Positions 1 to 5,304 of a stretch of DNA of 5,304 nucleotides are shown in pieces. Under the pieces are notes generated by a model. The model saw only the letters and a list, made by a program, of their open reading frames with translations. It ran no database searches and was not told where the DNA came from. Where the stretch lies: assembly GCA_903957805.1 (NCBI GenBank), contig CAJBQQ010000180.1, positions 1 to 5,304 of the forward strand, read 5' to 3'. Position numbers and translations under genes: made by a program. This DNA comes from an uncultured Pseudomonadota bacterium. Its GTDB lineage: Bacteria > Pseudomonadota > Gammaproteobacteria > Burkholderiales > Nitrosomonadaceae. The stretch's first letter is position 1. The number at the start of each line of letters is the position of its first letter.

Positions 1-129
1 ACCACGACACATGCACGTATCACTCAGGAGGCGAGGGATGCTGCTGGTATTCGTGAGGGATTGTTACGAATTGCAGTTGGGTTGGAAGCGACCCAGGATA
101 TTAAGTCAGACTTAGCTAGAGGTCTTTAG
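1..129 (+). CDS. metZ: O-succinylhomoserine sulfhydrylase, C-terminal fragment
   Basis: This is the last 42 codons plus a TAG stop of a forward gene that begins before the window. The peptide starts TTTHARITQEARD, continues with GIREGLLRIAVGLE and ends DIKSDLARGL. This is the classic C-terminus of the Cys/Met-metabolism PLP-dependent enzymes (MetB/MetZ/MetC fold), where the THARI/THG segment and the 'G-I-x-x-G-L-x-R-x-x-V-G-L-E' strand-helix belong to the small C-terminal domain. The ending with a DL-x-x-x-L-A-R-G-L pattern fits MetZ, which makes homocysteine from O-succinylhomoserine and sulfide in the cytoplasm. The PLP lysine and the rest of the active site lie outside the window, so cystathionine gamma-synthase or another relative cannot be fully excluded. 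The gene is convergent with the cyclophilin operon. Confidence 0.85.
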   Translation, partial: TTTHARITQEARDAAGIREGLLRIAVGLEATQDIKSDLARGL

Positions 130-172
130 GCCCTCTAGGGGTTTAGGGGCTGCAGAGGAGGGATGCATTGAG

Positions 173-205
173 TGGTCTACAGGCCTCAATTCTGCCTGGG
201 AACCA
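173..205. terminator. Imperfect hairpin between convergent genes, possible terminator
   Basis: The arms TGGT (173-176) and ACCA (202-205) flank a perfect inner stem CAGGC (180-184) / GCCTG (194-198), with a 9-base loop and a 3x3 internal loop. It lies between the metZ stop and the ppiB stop, where a bidirectional terminator would be expected. There is no T-run after the stem on either strand, so it is not a canonical intrinsic terminator. The rest of the gap (130-242) holds only a short CCCT/AGGG repeat near 132-140 whose loop is too small to fold well. Confidence 0.25.
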
Positions 206-242
206 TCGACTACTGAATATCCCGTTGCAACCCCATCCCGCC

Positions 243-734
243 CTAAATTACGATTGCCTTCTTGATCACGACATCCTCAACCGGCACATTCTGGTGTCCG
301 TGCTTGCTGGTGGTTTTGACTTTCTTGATCGTATCGACCACGTCCTGACCCTCGATTACCTTTCCAAATACACAGTAACCGAAACCCTGTGAAGTTGATG
401 AGGTGTAGTTGAGGAAGTTGTTATTGGCGATATTAATAAAGAACTGTGCGGATGCAGAGTGCACGTCCGAGGTGCGTGCCATTGCGACAGTATAGGCATC
501 ATTCTTGAGCCCATTAGCGGCTTCATTCTGGATGGAGGGGAGGGTTGTCTTCTGCTCCATACTCGACTCAAAACCGCCCCCCTGGATCATGAAGTCATTA
601 ATCACCCGATGGAATATAGTCCCATCGTAGTGTCCACTATTCACATAATCGATGAAGTTCTGGGCAGTGATAGGCGCTTTCTCGGTATCGAGCTCGAGCG
701 TAATATCTCCGTAATTGGTTTCTAGTTTGATCAT
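243..734 (-). CDS. ppiB: Cytoplasmic cyclophilin-type peptidyl-prolyl cis-trans isomerase (PpiB)
   Basis: This encodes a 163-residue single-domain cyclophilin that speeds cis-trans isomerisation of Xaa-Pro bonds during folding. It has no signal peptide, so it should be cytosolic; its length matches E. coli PpiB (about 164). Visible family motifs are FHRVI (Arg43, equivalent to CypA Arg55), FMIQGGGF (Phe48, Gln51), AMART, AQFFIN (Phe99) and FLNY. GYCVFGKV places Tyr120 where human CypA has the active-site His126, as in the E. coli enzymes. Two ATGs lie two codons apart, at 740 and 734. An AAGG directly abuts the first but sits 6 bases before the second, and starting at 734 gives the usual MIKLETNYGD start, so 734 was chosen. 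It is the last gene of the reverse operon, about 8 bases after the ppiA stop, and ends with TAG. Confidence 0.93.
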   Translation of the reverse strand: MIKLETNYGDITLELDTEKAPITAQNFIDYVNSGHYDGTIFHRVINDFMIQGGGFESSMEQKTTLPSIQNEAANGLKNDAYTVAMARTSDVHSASAQFFINIANNNFLNYTSSTSQGFGYCVFGKVIEGQDVVDTIKKVKTTSKHGHQNVPVEDVVIKKAIVI

Positions 735-742
735 GTTCATCC

Positions 743-1351
743 TTATTTTGTAATTTGCCCAGCTGCAGGAGCTGAGTCGGTTGCTGAGAGGAGTCTAACG
801 TCTTCGATGATGATGGGTGTCTTGGGAACGTCTCCTGGGAATGGTCCGCCGGCACCGGTTGGGGTTGCTGCGATCTTGTTGATGACATCCATCCCGCCGA
901 TCACCTTGCCAAATACGGTATATCCATAGCCCCGATCATTGGGCGCAGTATAGTTTAGGAAGGCATTATCAGACACATTGATGAAGAACTGCGCCGTGGC
1001 GGAGCTGGGGTCTGATGTACGTGCCATCGCAACGGTTCCAATACTATTCTTCAGTCCATTCGAGGACTCAATCGGAATGGGAGCCCTAGTCGGTTTCTGC
1101 CGATAGGATTGGTCAAAGCCACCTCCTTGAATCATGAATCCGGGGATGACTCGGTGGAAGACGGTCGACTTGTAGTGACCCTCTTTCACATACTGTAGAA
1201 AATTCTCAACGCTCTTGGGGGCCTTATCCGGACTGAGTTCCAGAAGGATGGTTCCGAGATTAGTCTTTACTTCGACCTGAGGGCCAGCAGCGAAGGCAGA
1301 GATACTAAACAAGAATGAAATCCCGATGGATAGATGTTTCAAAAGGTGCAT
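743..1351 (-). CDS. ppiA: Exported cyclophilin-type peptidyl-prolyl cis-trans isomerase (PpiA)
   Basis: This is a cyclophilin of about 202 residues with an N-terminal signal peptide. A short basic n-region (HLLKH) is followed by a hydrophobic core (about residues 7-20) and a likely signal peptidase I site after AFA (residue 21). It should therefore act on proline bonds of proteins in the periplasm. The mature domain shows FHRVI (Arg67), FMIQGGGF (Phe72, Gln75), AMARTSD, AQFFIN (Phe123) and GYTVFGKV (Tyr144 at the CypA His126 position). A GGPFPGDVP loop and a short Ser/Ala-rich tail ending GQITK follow the core fold. An earlier in-frame ATG at 1363 would add MGST. It lacks a Shine-Dalgarno sequence, whereas GGGA precedes the ATG at 1351 by a normal distance, so 1351 is preferred with modest certainty. 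The gene lies between the L,D-transpeptidase gene (about 48 bases upstream) and ppiB, and the two cyclophilins are clear paralogues. Confidence 0.9.
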   Translation of the reverse strand: MHLLKHLSIGISFLFSISAFAAGPQVEVKTNLGTILLELSPDKAPKSVENFLQYVKEGHYKSTVFHRVIPGFMIQGGGFDQSYRQKPTRAPIPIESSNGLKNSIGTVAMARTSDPSSATAQFFINVSDNAFLNYTAPNDRGYGYTVFGKVIGGMDVINKIAATPTGAGGPFPGDVPKTPIIIEDVRLLSATDSAPAAGQITK

Positions 1352-1399
1352 GGTGGATCCCATTGCAGAAATTAAAGAGAGTGATTCAGAAGAACTTGA

Positions 1400-2623
1400 T
1401 TAAGCGGAACCTTCGTAAATAATCTTCCAGCGTCCGTTCTTTTCCTTCATCCAGTATTGGCGTTTTTTCATCTTATTGGAGAGATTGCTGCTGGAGTAGT
1501 CCTGATCAAAGCTGACCACGATCAGATCATCTCTGCCGGGGTAGAGGAGCATTCCGACATTGCTGATATCTACCTTGATCCAGCTCTTGCCGATATTCAC
1601 CTGACGCTTGTGGTTTGACCACTTGGCCAAGTCCTGTCCACCGCTGTCGAAATCCCGTCCATAGTGTGCAAGATAGCTATCAGTATTCCGGCTCTCCCAA
1701 TCACGTCTCCAGTTTTCCAGATGTGGGGCAAGCTCATTCCGCTGTGCGAGCACTTCATCCGGGCTTGACCACTCGACCTTATTGCTAATGATGATGGGTG
1801 TGATACCGACCTGAAGCCTATTTGCCACTGCATCCAGATCTTGGTTTGCTAGTACAACGCACCCATCGCTTGCTCGGGGTGGTCGGCTATAGGTGTCTGA
1901 TGGGGTTCCGTGCAACCAGATACCAAATCCGCTACGGCCATGACGCTTATCCCATTCGTTGGGATAGTTAATGGGGAATGCTCCGCTACCGTAAAAGTCG
2001 GTCAGCTTTGCACGTGGTAGGTTGGCGGTAATAAAGTAAACCCCGACAGGGGTCTTTTGGTCGCCCTCTTTCAGCTTCTGTGAGCCATTTTTACCGCTGC
2101 TGACGTAGTAATCAGCAAGGTAGTGGGCCTTACCCTGAACATTCTGGTAGATATATAGACGTGACTTGTCGGTATCGGTGACCACTGCATACTGCTGATC
2201 ACGAGGCATTTGCAGGAGATACTTCGGTACCATATCACGCGGGACCGGCTCTTTATGGCTCTGCAGCCTGACCCTCGCTTCTGCGCGTAGGTCAGCAATA
2301 CGCTCTGGCGCCCCACCGGCAGCACCCCCGATGTCATTAATCGGTCTGGATCGGGCAAGGAGCAAATCTCCACGGACAAGGTGGGCAAGTCTAAAGTTTG
2401 GATTGGTCTTGAGAACGTGCTCAATCCCTTTTAAGGCGGAGTCTATCTGGTGATCACTAATCTCGTGAAGGCTCTTGACGAGCATGCTCTCAGGACCGGC
2501 AATAACCATCTCTGATGATGCCGCAGCATCACGAGCTGTGCCCATGGAGGTCAGGCACAACACCCCCGCCAGGACGACTGCATTCAGGCGCAGTCGCTGA
2601 GTGCTGATCTTATCTCGCGTCAT
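1400..2623 (-). CDS. Exported L,D-transpeptidase (YkuD) of Csd6/Cds6 type with C-terminal NTF2-like domain
   Basis: This is an envelope enzyme of 407 residues expected to act on tetrapeptide stems of peptidoglycan, either as an L,D-transpeptidase or, as reported for Helicobacter Csd6, an L,D-carboxypeptidase. Residues 1-36 form a signal sequence (basic start, hydrophobic AVVLAGVLCL, then AAA). A TPR-like helical pair lies near residues 55-90. The YkuD domain spans about 145-280, with GDQKTPVGVY and the active site IWLHGT (His238) followed 17 residues later by Cys255 in SDGCVVL. The usual motif is [ST]HGC; here Asp253 replaces that second His. Residues about 298-407 are an NTF2-like domain (NWRRDWESRN, YGRDF, GRWKIIYEG) resembling the end of the upstream gene's product. 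The ATG at 2623 overlaps the upstream TGA as ATGA, which favours it over an in-frame ATG at 2653. Which activity it has cannot be told from sequence. Confidence 0.88.
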   Translation of the reverse strand: MTRDKISTQRLRLNAVVLAGVLCLTSMGTARDAAASSEMVIAGPESMLVKSLHEISDHQIDSALKGIEHVLKTNPNFRLAHLVRGDLLLARSRPINDIGGAAGGAPERIADLRAEARVRLQSHKEPVPRDMVPKYLLQMPRDQQYAVVTDTDKSRLYIYQNVQGKAHYLADYYVSSGKNGSQKLKEGDQKTPVGVYFITANLPRAKLTDFYGSGAFPINYPNEWDKRHGRSGFGIWLHGTPSDTYSRPPRASDGCVVLANQDLDAVANRLQVGITPIIISNKVEWSSPDEVLAQRNELAPHLENWRRDWESRNTDSYLAHYGRDFDSGGQDLAKWSNHKRQVNIGKSWIKVDISNVGMLLYPGRDDLIVVSFDQDYSSSNLSNKMKKRQYWMKEKNGRWKIIYEGSA

Positions 2624-3642
2624 TGACCGACATGTTCCTTCTGAATGACCCACTTATCTCCAGCCTTAATGAGCACCAGTGTCTTGATAGTATTATTTTT
2701 GAGTGAATCAGATTGGTAGATTTGCTTAAACGTGATCTTGGCATGACTGGCATCGATGATAGTAACCTTCGGGTTCGAGATTGATACTAGGATTGATTTT
2801 GGTTTTTCAATTCGCTCATGTCTACCCTTCTCCCAAGCGGAACGTGCTACCCCGCCCGGGGTCTGGAAGTCTTTCGAATAAAAGCTCAGATAAGTGGCAA
2901 CGTCCTTTGTAGACCATGATTTAGCCCAATCGTTCACGGTCTTGATAATTTCTTCGTGAGAACCCGAGTTAGCAGGGGACTTGACGGATGACTCCTCCAC
3001 TGCAGCGAGTCTTTCTGGGGCTGGCTTTTCTACCGCGACTTCGGCAACCTTCTCAGCCGCTTTAGCGGGTGGGGTGCTGGCGGATTTAGCAACTGCAATC
3101 TTGACGCCCTTGGACCCATCCGTGAAGAGGTCCTTGATTAGGGATAGCTTGGTCTGTGCAGCTGCATTACTTTTGTCCAGTTGTAGAGCCTTGTCATAAG
3201 CCTGGCTTGCCATCTTTGCATAGATATCGCCCAGATTCTCATGCGCGGTAGAGTAGCTTGGGTGTGTCCTTATCGCTCGTTCCAGTGCATCCTTAGCCTT
3301 TTCATACTGACCCTGGCTCGCGTAGAGGACTGCAAGATTGTTGTAAGGCTCAGGAAGGTTGGGGTGGTCTGCTGCCAGTGAAGAAAATATCCGGATGGCT
3401 TCAGGTATTTTATTCTGCTCGGTGAGTATCAGTCCCTTCTGAAAGAGCATCTGGGCATCTTTCGGTTTGCTGGCAAGGTAGGCGTCCACTCTTTGTAGAG
3501 CCTGGGGTAGGTTCCCCTGCCGGTATAACTTGATAATTTCTTGGCTTTCATCGGCATATGCAAGTGGGCTCACCACGAGTAACAGCGCGGTTGCGCAAGC
3601 CACGACAGGTGCAAGAGCCTGCTGAAAGGTTGATATTTTCAT
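2620..3642 (-). CDS. Secreted tetratricopeptide-repeat protein with C-terminal NTF2-like domain
   Basis: This encodes 340 residues, the first gene of the reverse operon. Residues 1-30 are a clear signal peptide (KISTFQQ, then a hydrophobic stretch, then PLAYA before DES). TPR units follow at about 31-63, 64-97 and 98-131; the third is textbook (NNLAVLYASQGQYEKAKDAL). A fourth at about 132-161 is about four residues short in its turn. Residues about 175-228 are an Ala/Lys/Pro/Glu-rich linker. Residues about 229-340 form an NTF2-like domain (VNDWAKSWSTKD, YSKDF, ISNPKV, DKWVIQKE) similar to the C-terminus of the downstream L,D-transpeptidase. No catalytic motif is visible, so it is likely a periplasmic scaffold or adaptor; a role with the neighbouring peptidoglycan enzyme is inferred from context. 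A GGGAGAAG ribosome site precedes the ATG by 9 bases. The TGA stop overlaps the next start. Confidence 0.87.
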   Translation of the reverse strand: MKISTFQQALAPVVACATALLLVVSPLAYADESQEIIKLYRQGNLPQALQRVDAYLASKPKDAQMLFQKGLILTEQNKIPEAIRIFSSLAADHPNLPEPYNNLAVLYASQGQYEKAKDALERAIRTHPSYSTAHENLGDIYAKMASQAYDKALQLDKSNAAAQTKLSLIKDLFTDGSKGVKIAVAKSASTPPAKAAEKVAEVAVEKPAPERLAAVEESSVKSPANSGSHEEIIKTVNDWAKSWSTKDVATYLSFYSKDFQTPGGVARSAWEKGRHERIEKPKSILVSISNPKVTIIDASHAKITFKQIYQSDSLKNNTIKTLVLIKAGDKWVIQKEHVGQ

Positions 3643-3651
3643 TGTGCTATA

Positions 3652-3659
3652 CTTCTCCC
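3652..3659 (-). promoter_or_regulatory. Strong ribosome binding site of the TPR gene
   Basis: Read on the reverse strand, this is GGGAGAAG ending 9 bases before the ATG at 3642. It is the best Shine-Dalgarno match among the window's genes and fixes the start of the operon's first gene. Confidence 0.75.
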
Positions 3660-3663
3660 GCTT

Positions 3664-3692
3664 TTGATTAGGTAACCCCAGAAATAGCTAAT
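3664..3692 (+). promoter_or_regulatory. Candidate sigma-70 promoter for cysS
   Basis: A TTGATT at 3664-3669 (4 of 6 to TTGACA) is followed after 17 bases by GCTAAT at 3687-3692 (4 of 6 to TATAAT). Transcription would start near 3699, leaving a leader of about 48 bases before cysS. The match is modest and was found by eye. The -10 overlaps a GAAAT/ATTTC inverted repeat. Confidence 0.3.
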
Positions 3693-3695
3693 TTC
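3681..3695. repeat. Inverted repeat GAAAT-N5-ATTTC in the divergent promoter region
   Basis: Perfect 5-base arms at 3681-3685 and 3691-3695 flank AGCTA. The repeat covers the candidate cysS -10. Its size and place fit an operator half-site pair, but such short AT-rich repeats also arise by chance. Confidence 0.3.
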
Positions 3696-3712
3696 AGAAT
3701 AGTGTGGATTCT
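3696..3712. repeat. Inverted repeat AGAAT-N7-ATTCT in the divergent promoter region
   Basis: Perfect 5-base arms at 3696-3700 and 3708-3712 are separated by 7 bases and start one base after the GAAAT/ATTTC repeat ends. The right arm overlaps the candidate reverse-strand -10. It could be an operator shared by both promoters; chance is not excluded. Confidence 0.3.
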
Positions 3713-3734
3713 ACCAAGAAGCCCGTCCAGTTAA
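3708..3734 (-). promoter_or_regulatory. Candidate extended -10 promoter for the reverse operon
   Basis: On the reverse strand TGG-TAGAAT (3716 down to 3708) is an extended -10 element with 5 of 6 matches to TATAAT and a TG one base upstream. A weak TTAACT -35 (3734 down to 3729) lies 15 bases before it, shorter than optimal, which an extended -10 can tolerate. Start would be near 3701, giving a leader of about 59 bases before the TPR gene. Confidence 0.35.
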
Positions 3735-3746
3735 CAGTCTAGTTCA

Positions 3747-5123
3747 ATGCTCAAGATCTATAACTCCCTCACCCGGTCCAAGCAAGACTTTGTCCCGCTG
3801 ACCCCAGGCAAGGCCGGTCTCTACGTCTGCGGTATGACGGTATATGATTACTGCCATCTCGGCCATGCTCGGGTGATGGTGGTATTCGATATGGTGGTCA
3901 GGTGGTTGCAGGTGGGTGGTCTTGATGTGAATTACGTTCGCAATATCACCGATATCGATGACAAGATAATCAAACGTTCTCAAGAAAACAACGAACCGAT
4001 AGAGGCCCTGACAGACCGTTTCATCCGGGCGATGGATGAGGATGCAGCCTCTCTCGGGGTAATTCCGCCGGCTCACGAGCCCCGCGCCACCCGCTACGTT
4101 GAGAGCATGGTCTCGATGATCCAGACACTGGTGGATAAGGACATCGCTTACCCCGCAAGTAATGGCGATGTTTACTATGCCGTCCATAAATTCCCAGGAT
4201 ATGGAAAGCTTTCCGGGAAATCTCTTGATGATTTACGTGCTGGAGAGCGGGTGATCATTGATCCGCACAAGAAAGACCCACTCGATTTCGTTCTATGGAA
4301 GGCCGCTAAGCCGGGTGAGCCGGAGTGGGATTCCCCCTGGGGAAAGGGACGTCCGGGATGGCATATCGAGTGTTCTGCGATGAGCGAGCATTATCTGGGC
4401 AATCATTTTGACATCCATGGGGGCGGGCAGGATTTGCAGTTCCCTCATCACGAAAACGAGATCGCTCAGAGTGAGGGTGCACACGACCATACCTTCGTTA
4501 ACTACTGGATGCACAATGGTTTCGTGCGGGTCGACGATGAAAAAATGTCCAAGTCATTGGGCAATTTTTTCACGGTGAGAGAAGTCCTGTCGAGATACCA
4601 ACCGGAGGTGGTGCGGTTCTTCATTCTGAGAGCACACTACCGTAGTCCGCTGAATTATTCCGATCAGCATCTTGATGATGCCAAGAGCGCTCTTGCTCGG
4701 CTCTATATTGCATTAAAGGGGAGGGAGATCCCTTCAACGGCGATCGACTGGAGTGGACCTCATGCTCAGAGATTCAAGGATGCGATGGATGATGACTTCA
4801 ATACCCCTGAGGCGGTCGCTGTATTATTTGATCTTGCCAGTGAGGTGAATAGAACCGGATCACTCGCGGATATGGCATTACTTAAATCGATGGGTGGTTT
4901 GTTGGGACTGCTTCAGAGGGACCCTCAGCAGCATCTTCAGGATGAATCGGTCGTGGGGGGTGCTAAATTCACGCCGGAACGAATTGAAGAGATGATACAG
5001 CAGAGGTTGTCTGCCCGTGCCGCTAGAAACTTTGCTGAGGCTGACCGTATCCGTAAGGATCTCTTCGATGCTGATATTTTGTTAGAAGATGGCCCTGATG
5101 GAACGAGTTGGCGGCGTAAGTAG
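3747..5123 (+). CDS. cysS: Cysteinyl-tRNA synthetase
   Basis: This is a cytoplasmic class Ia aminoacyl-tRNA synthetase that activates cysteine with ATP and charges tRNA-Cys. The 458 residues match the usual length (E. coli about 461). The catalytic Rossmann core shows the HIGH-type signature HLGH at 37-40 and KMSKS at 266-270. The four zinc ligands that select cysteine are present: Cys28 (YVCGMTVYD), Cys209 (HIECSAM), His234 and Glu238 (in FPHHENE). GGGQDLQFPHH and the stem-contact/DALR-type helical region after about residue 310 are typical, and the protein ends TSWRRK. The start MLKIYNSLTR is the family-typical N-terminus, although no Shine-Dalgarno sequence lies in the 20 bases before it. 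The gene diverges from the envelope operon and has its own candidate promoter. Codon use and reading frame look undisturbed. Confidence 0.98.
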   Translation: MLKIYNSLTRSKQDFVPLTPGKAGLYVCGMTVYDYCHLGHARVMVVFDMVVRWLQVGGLDVNYVRNITDIDDKIIKRSQENNEPIEALTDRFIRAMDEDAASLGVIPPAHEPRATRYVESMVSMIQTLVDKDIAYPASNGDVYYAVHKFPGYGKLSGKSLDDLRAGERVIIDPHKKDPLDFVLWKAAKPGEPEWDSPWGKGRPGWHIECSAMSEHYLGNHFDIHGGGQDLQFPHHENEIAQSEGAHDHTFVNYWMHNGFVRVDDEKMSKSLGNFFTVREVLSRYQPEVVRFFILRAHYRSPLNYSDQHLDDAKSALARLYIALKGREIPSTAIDWSGPHAQRFKDAMDDDFNTPEAVAVLFDLASEVNRTGSLADMALLKSMGGLLGLLQRDPQQHLQDESVVGGAKFTPERIEEMIQQRLSARAARNFAEADRIRKDLFDADILLEDGPDGTSWRRK

Positions 5124-5145
5124 ACCCGCTTAAAAAGATTTTACA

Positions 5146-5167
5146 CGAGACCGCTCAGAGGGTCTTG
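5146..5167. terminator. Hairpin after cysS, possible terminator
   Basis: CGAGACC (5146-5152) pairs with GGTCTTG (5161-5167) around an 8-base loop, with one G-T pair as read on the forward strand. No T-run follows on the forward strand. On the reverse strand a TCTTTTTA stretch follows, but about 9 bases away. It could end cysS, the convergent reverse gene, or neither. A small TAAAA-AGA-TTTTA repeat sits at 5131-5143. Confidence 0.25.
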
Positions 5168-5169
5168 CT

Positions 5170-5304
5170 CTAACCTAGCGGCAAATCTCCGCTGCTCATC
5201 CCGATCCCACCGATCTCTCTCACTGCTTTTACAAAGCCTGCATCTTCGTGCAGCTTGATCATTGAGTCAGGGTGCGGACGTCCATGCATGCGGGCGAGAC
5301 GTGC
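5170..5304 (-). CDS. Possible C-terminal fragment of an unidentified protein
   Basis: Reading in from the right edge on the reverse strand, one frame stays open for 44 codons and stops with TAG; the two other reverse frames are closed by TGA codons. The peptide contains HGRPHPDSMIKLHEDAGF and KAVREIGGIG, has a protein-like mix of charged and hydrophobic residues, and ends SSGDLPLG. I do not recognise the family. If real, the gene begins beyond the window and converges on cysS with a 46-base gap. An open run of this length can occur by chance, so the call is tentative. Confidence 0.42.
   Translation of the reverse strand, partial: ARLARMHGRPHPDSMIKLHEDAGFVKAVREIGGIGMSSGDLPLG

Noticed and set aside
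130..150. CCCTCTAGGGG repeat after metZ as a terminator
   Set aside because: The perfect arms leave only a two-base loop, too small to form, and no T-run follows.
168..392. 74-residue forward open frame opposite the end of ppiB
   Set aside because: It lies mostly antisense to the conserved PpiB C-terminus, with no family resemblance.
459..725. 88-residue forward open frame opposite ppiB
   Set aside because: It is antisense to the conserved cyclophilin core and is explained as a shadow.
1352..1399. Separate promoter for ppiA in the gap after the L,D-transpeptidase gene
   Set aside because: The 48 bases show no convincing -35/-10 pair on the reverse strand; readthrough from the upstream gene is simpler.
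2071..2424. 117-residue reverse-strand open frame within the L,D-transpeptidase gene
   Set aside because: It is an out-of-frame reading of a region whose other frame encodes the conserved YkuD domain; its Ser/Arg/Pro-rich composition is typical of a shadow.
2981..3199. Ala/Ser-rich forward open frame opposite the TPR protein linker
   Set aside because: Its hydrophobic Ala/Ser composition simply mirrors the Ala/Lys/Glu-rich linker codons on the other strand.
3744..4187. 147-residue reverse-strand open frame inside cysS
   Set aside because: It lies fully opposite a strongly supported cysS, has no recognisable motif or ribosome site, and is rich in the His/Ile/Asp mix typical of antisense shadows.

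Overview
The window looks like chromosomal DNA of a betaproteobacterium, perhaps from the Nitrosomonadales. That is an inference from moderate GC content, the MetZ-type C-terminus, the betaproteobacterial look of the CysRS, and a Csd6/Cds6-type L,D-transpeptidase beside a TPR protein. No mobile element, CRISPR array, rRNA or tRNA was seen, and all complete genes look intact.

Layout, left to right: (1) bases 1-129 are the 3' end of a forward gene, most likely metZ (O-succinylhomoserine sulfhydrylase). (2) A 113-base convergent gap follows, with one imperfect hairpin. (3) Four reverse-strand genes fill 243-3642. Read in their transcription order, they are a secreted TPR protein with a C-terminal NTF2-like domain, a YkuD-type L,D-transpeptidase/carboxypeptidase with a related C-terminal domain, an exported cyclophilin (PpiA type) and a cytoplasmic cyclophilin (PpiB type). 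Spacing is tight (4-base overlap, about 48 bases, about 8 bases), so they probably form one operon. (4) A 104-base divergent promoter region (3643-3746) separates the operon from cysS. (5) cysS (cysteinyl-tRNA synthetase) lies on the forward strand at 3747-5123. (6) The last 135 bases are open on the reverse strand and may be the 3' end of an unidentified convergent gene.

The operon reads as a cell-envelope module. Three of its four products carry N-terminal export signals. The TPR protein and the L,D-transpeptidase carry sequence-related C-terminal domains and are translationally coupled. The natural hypothesis is that they act on peptidoglycan stem peptides together, or bind similar targets, with PpiA helping periplasmic folding. 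metZ and cysS both concern sulfur amino acids but are not obviously part of that module. The most noteworthy points are the paired NTF2-like domains and the SDGC version (Asp for His) of the YkuD active-site motif. Nothing in the window requires a wholly new type of system.
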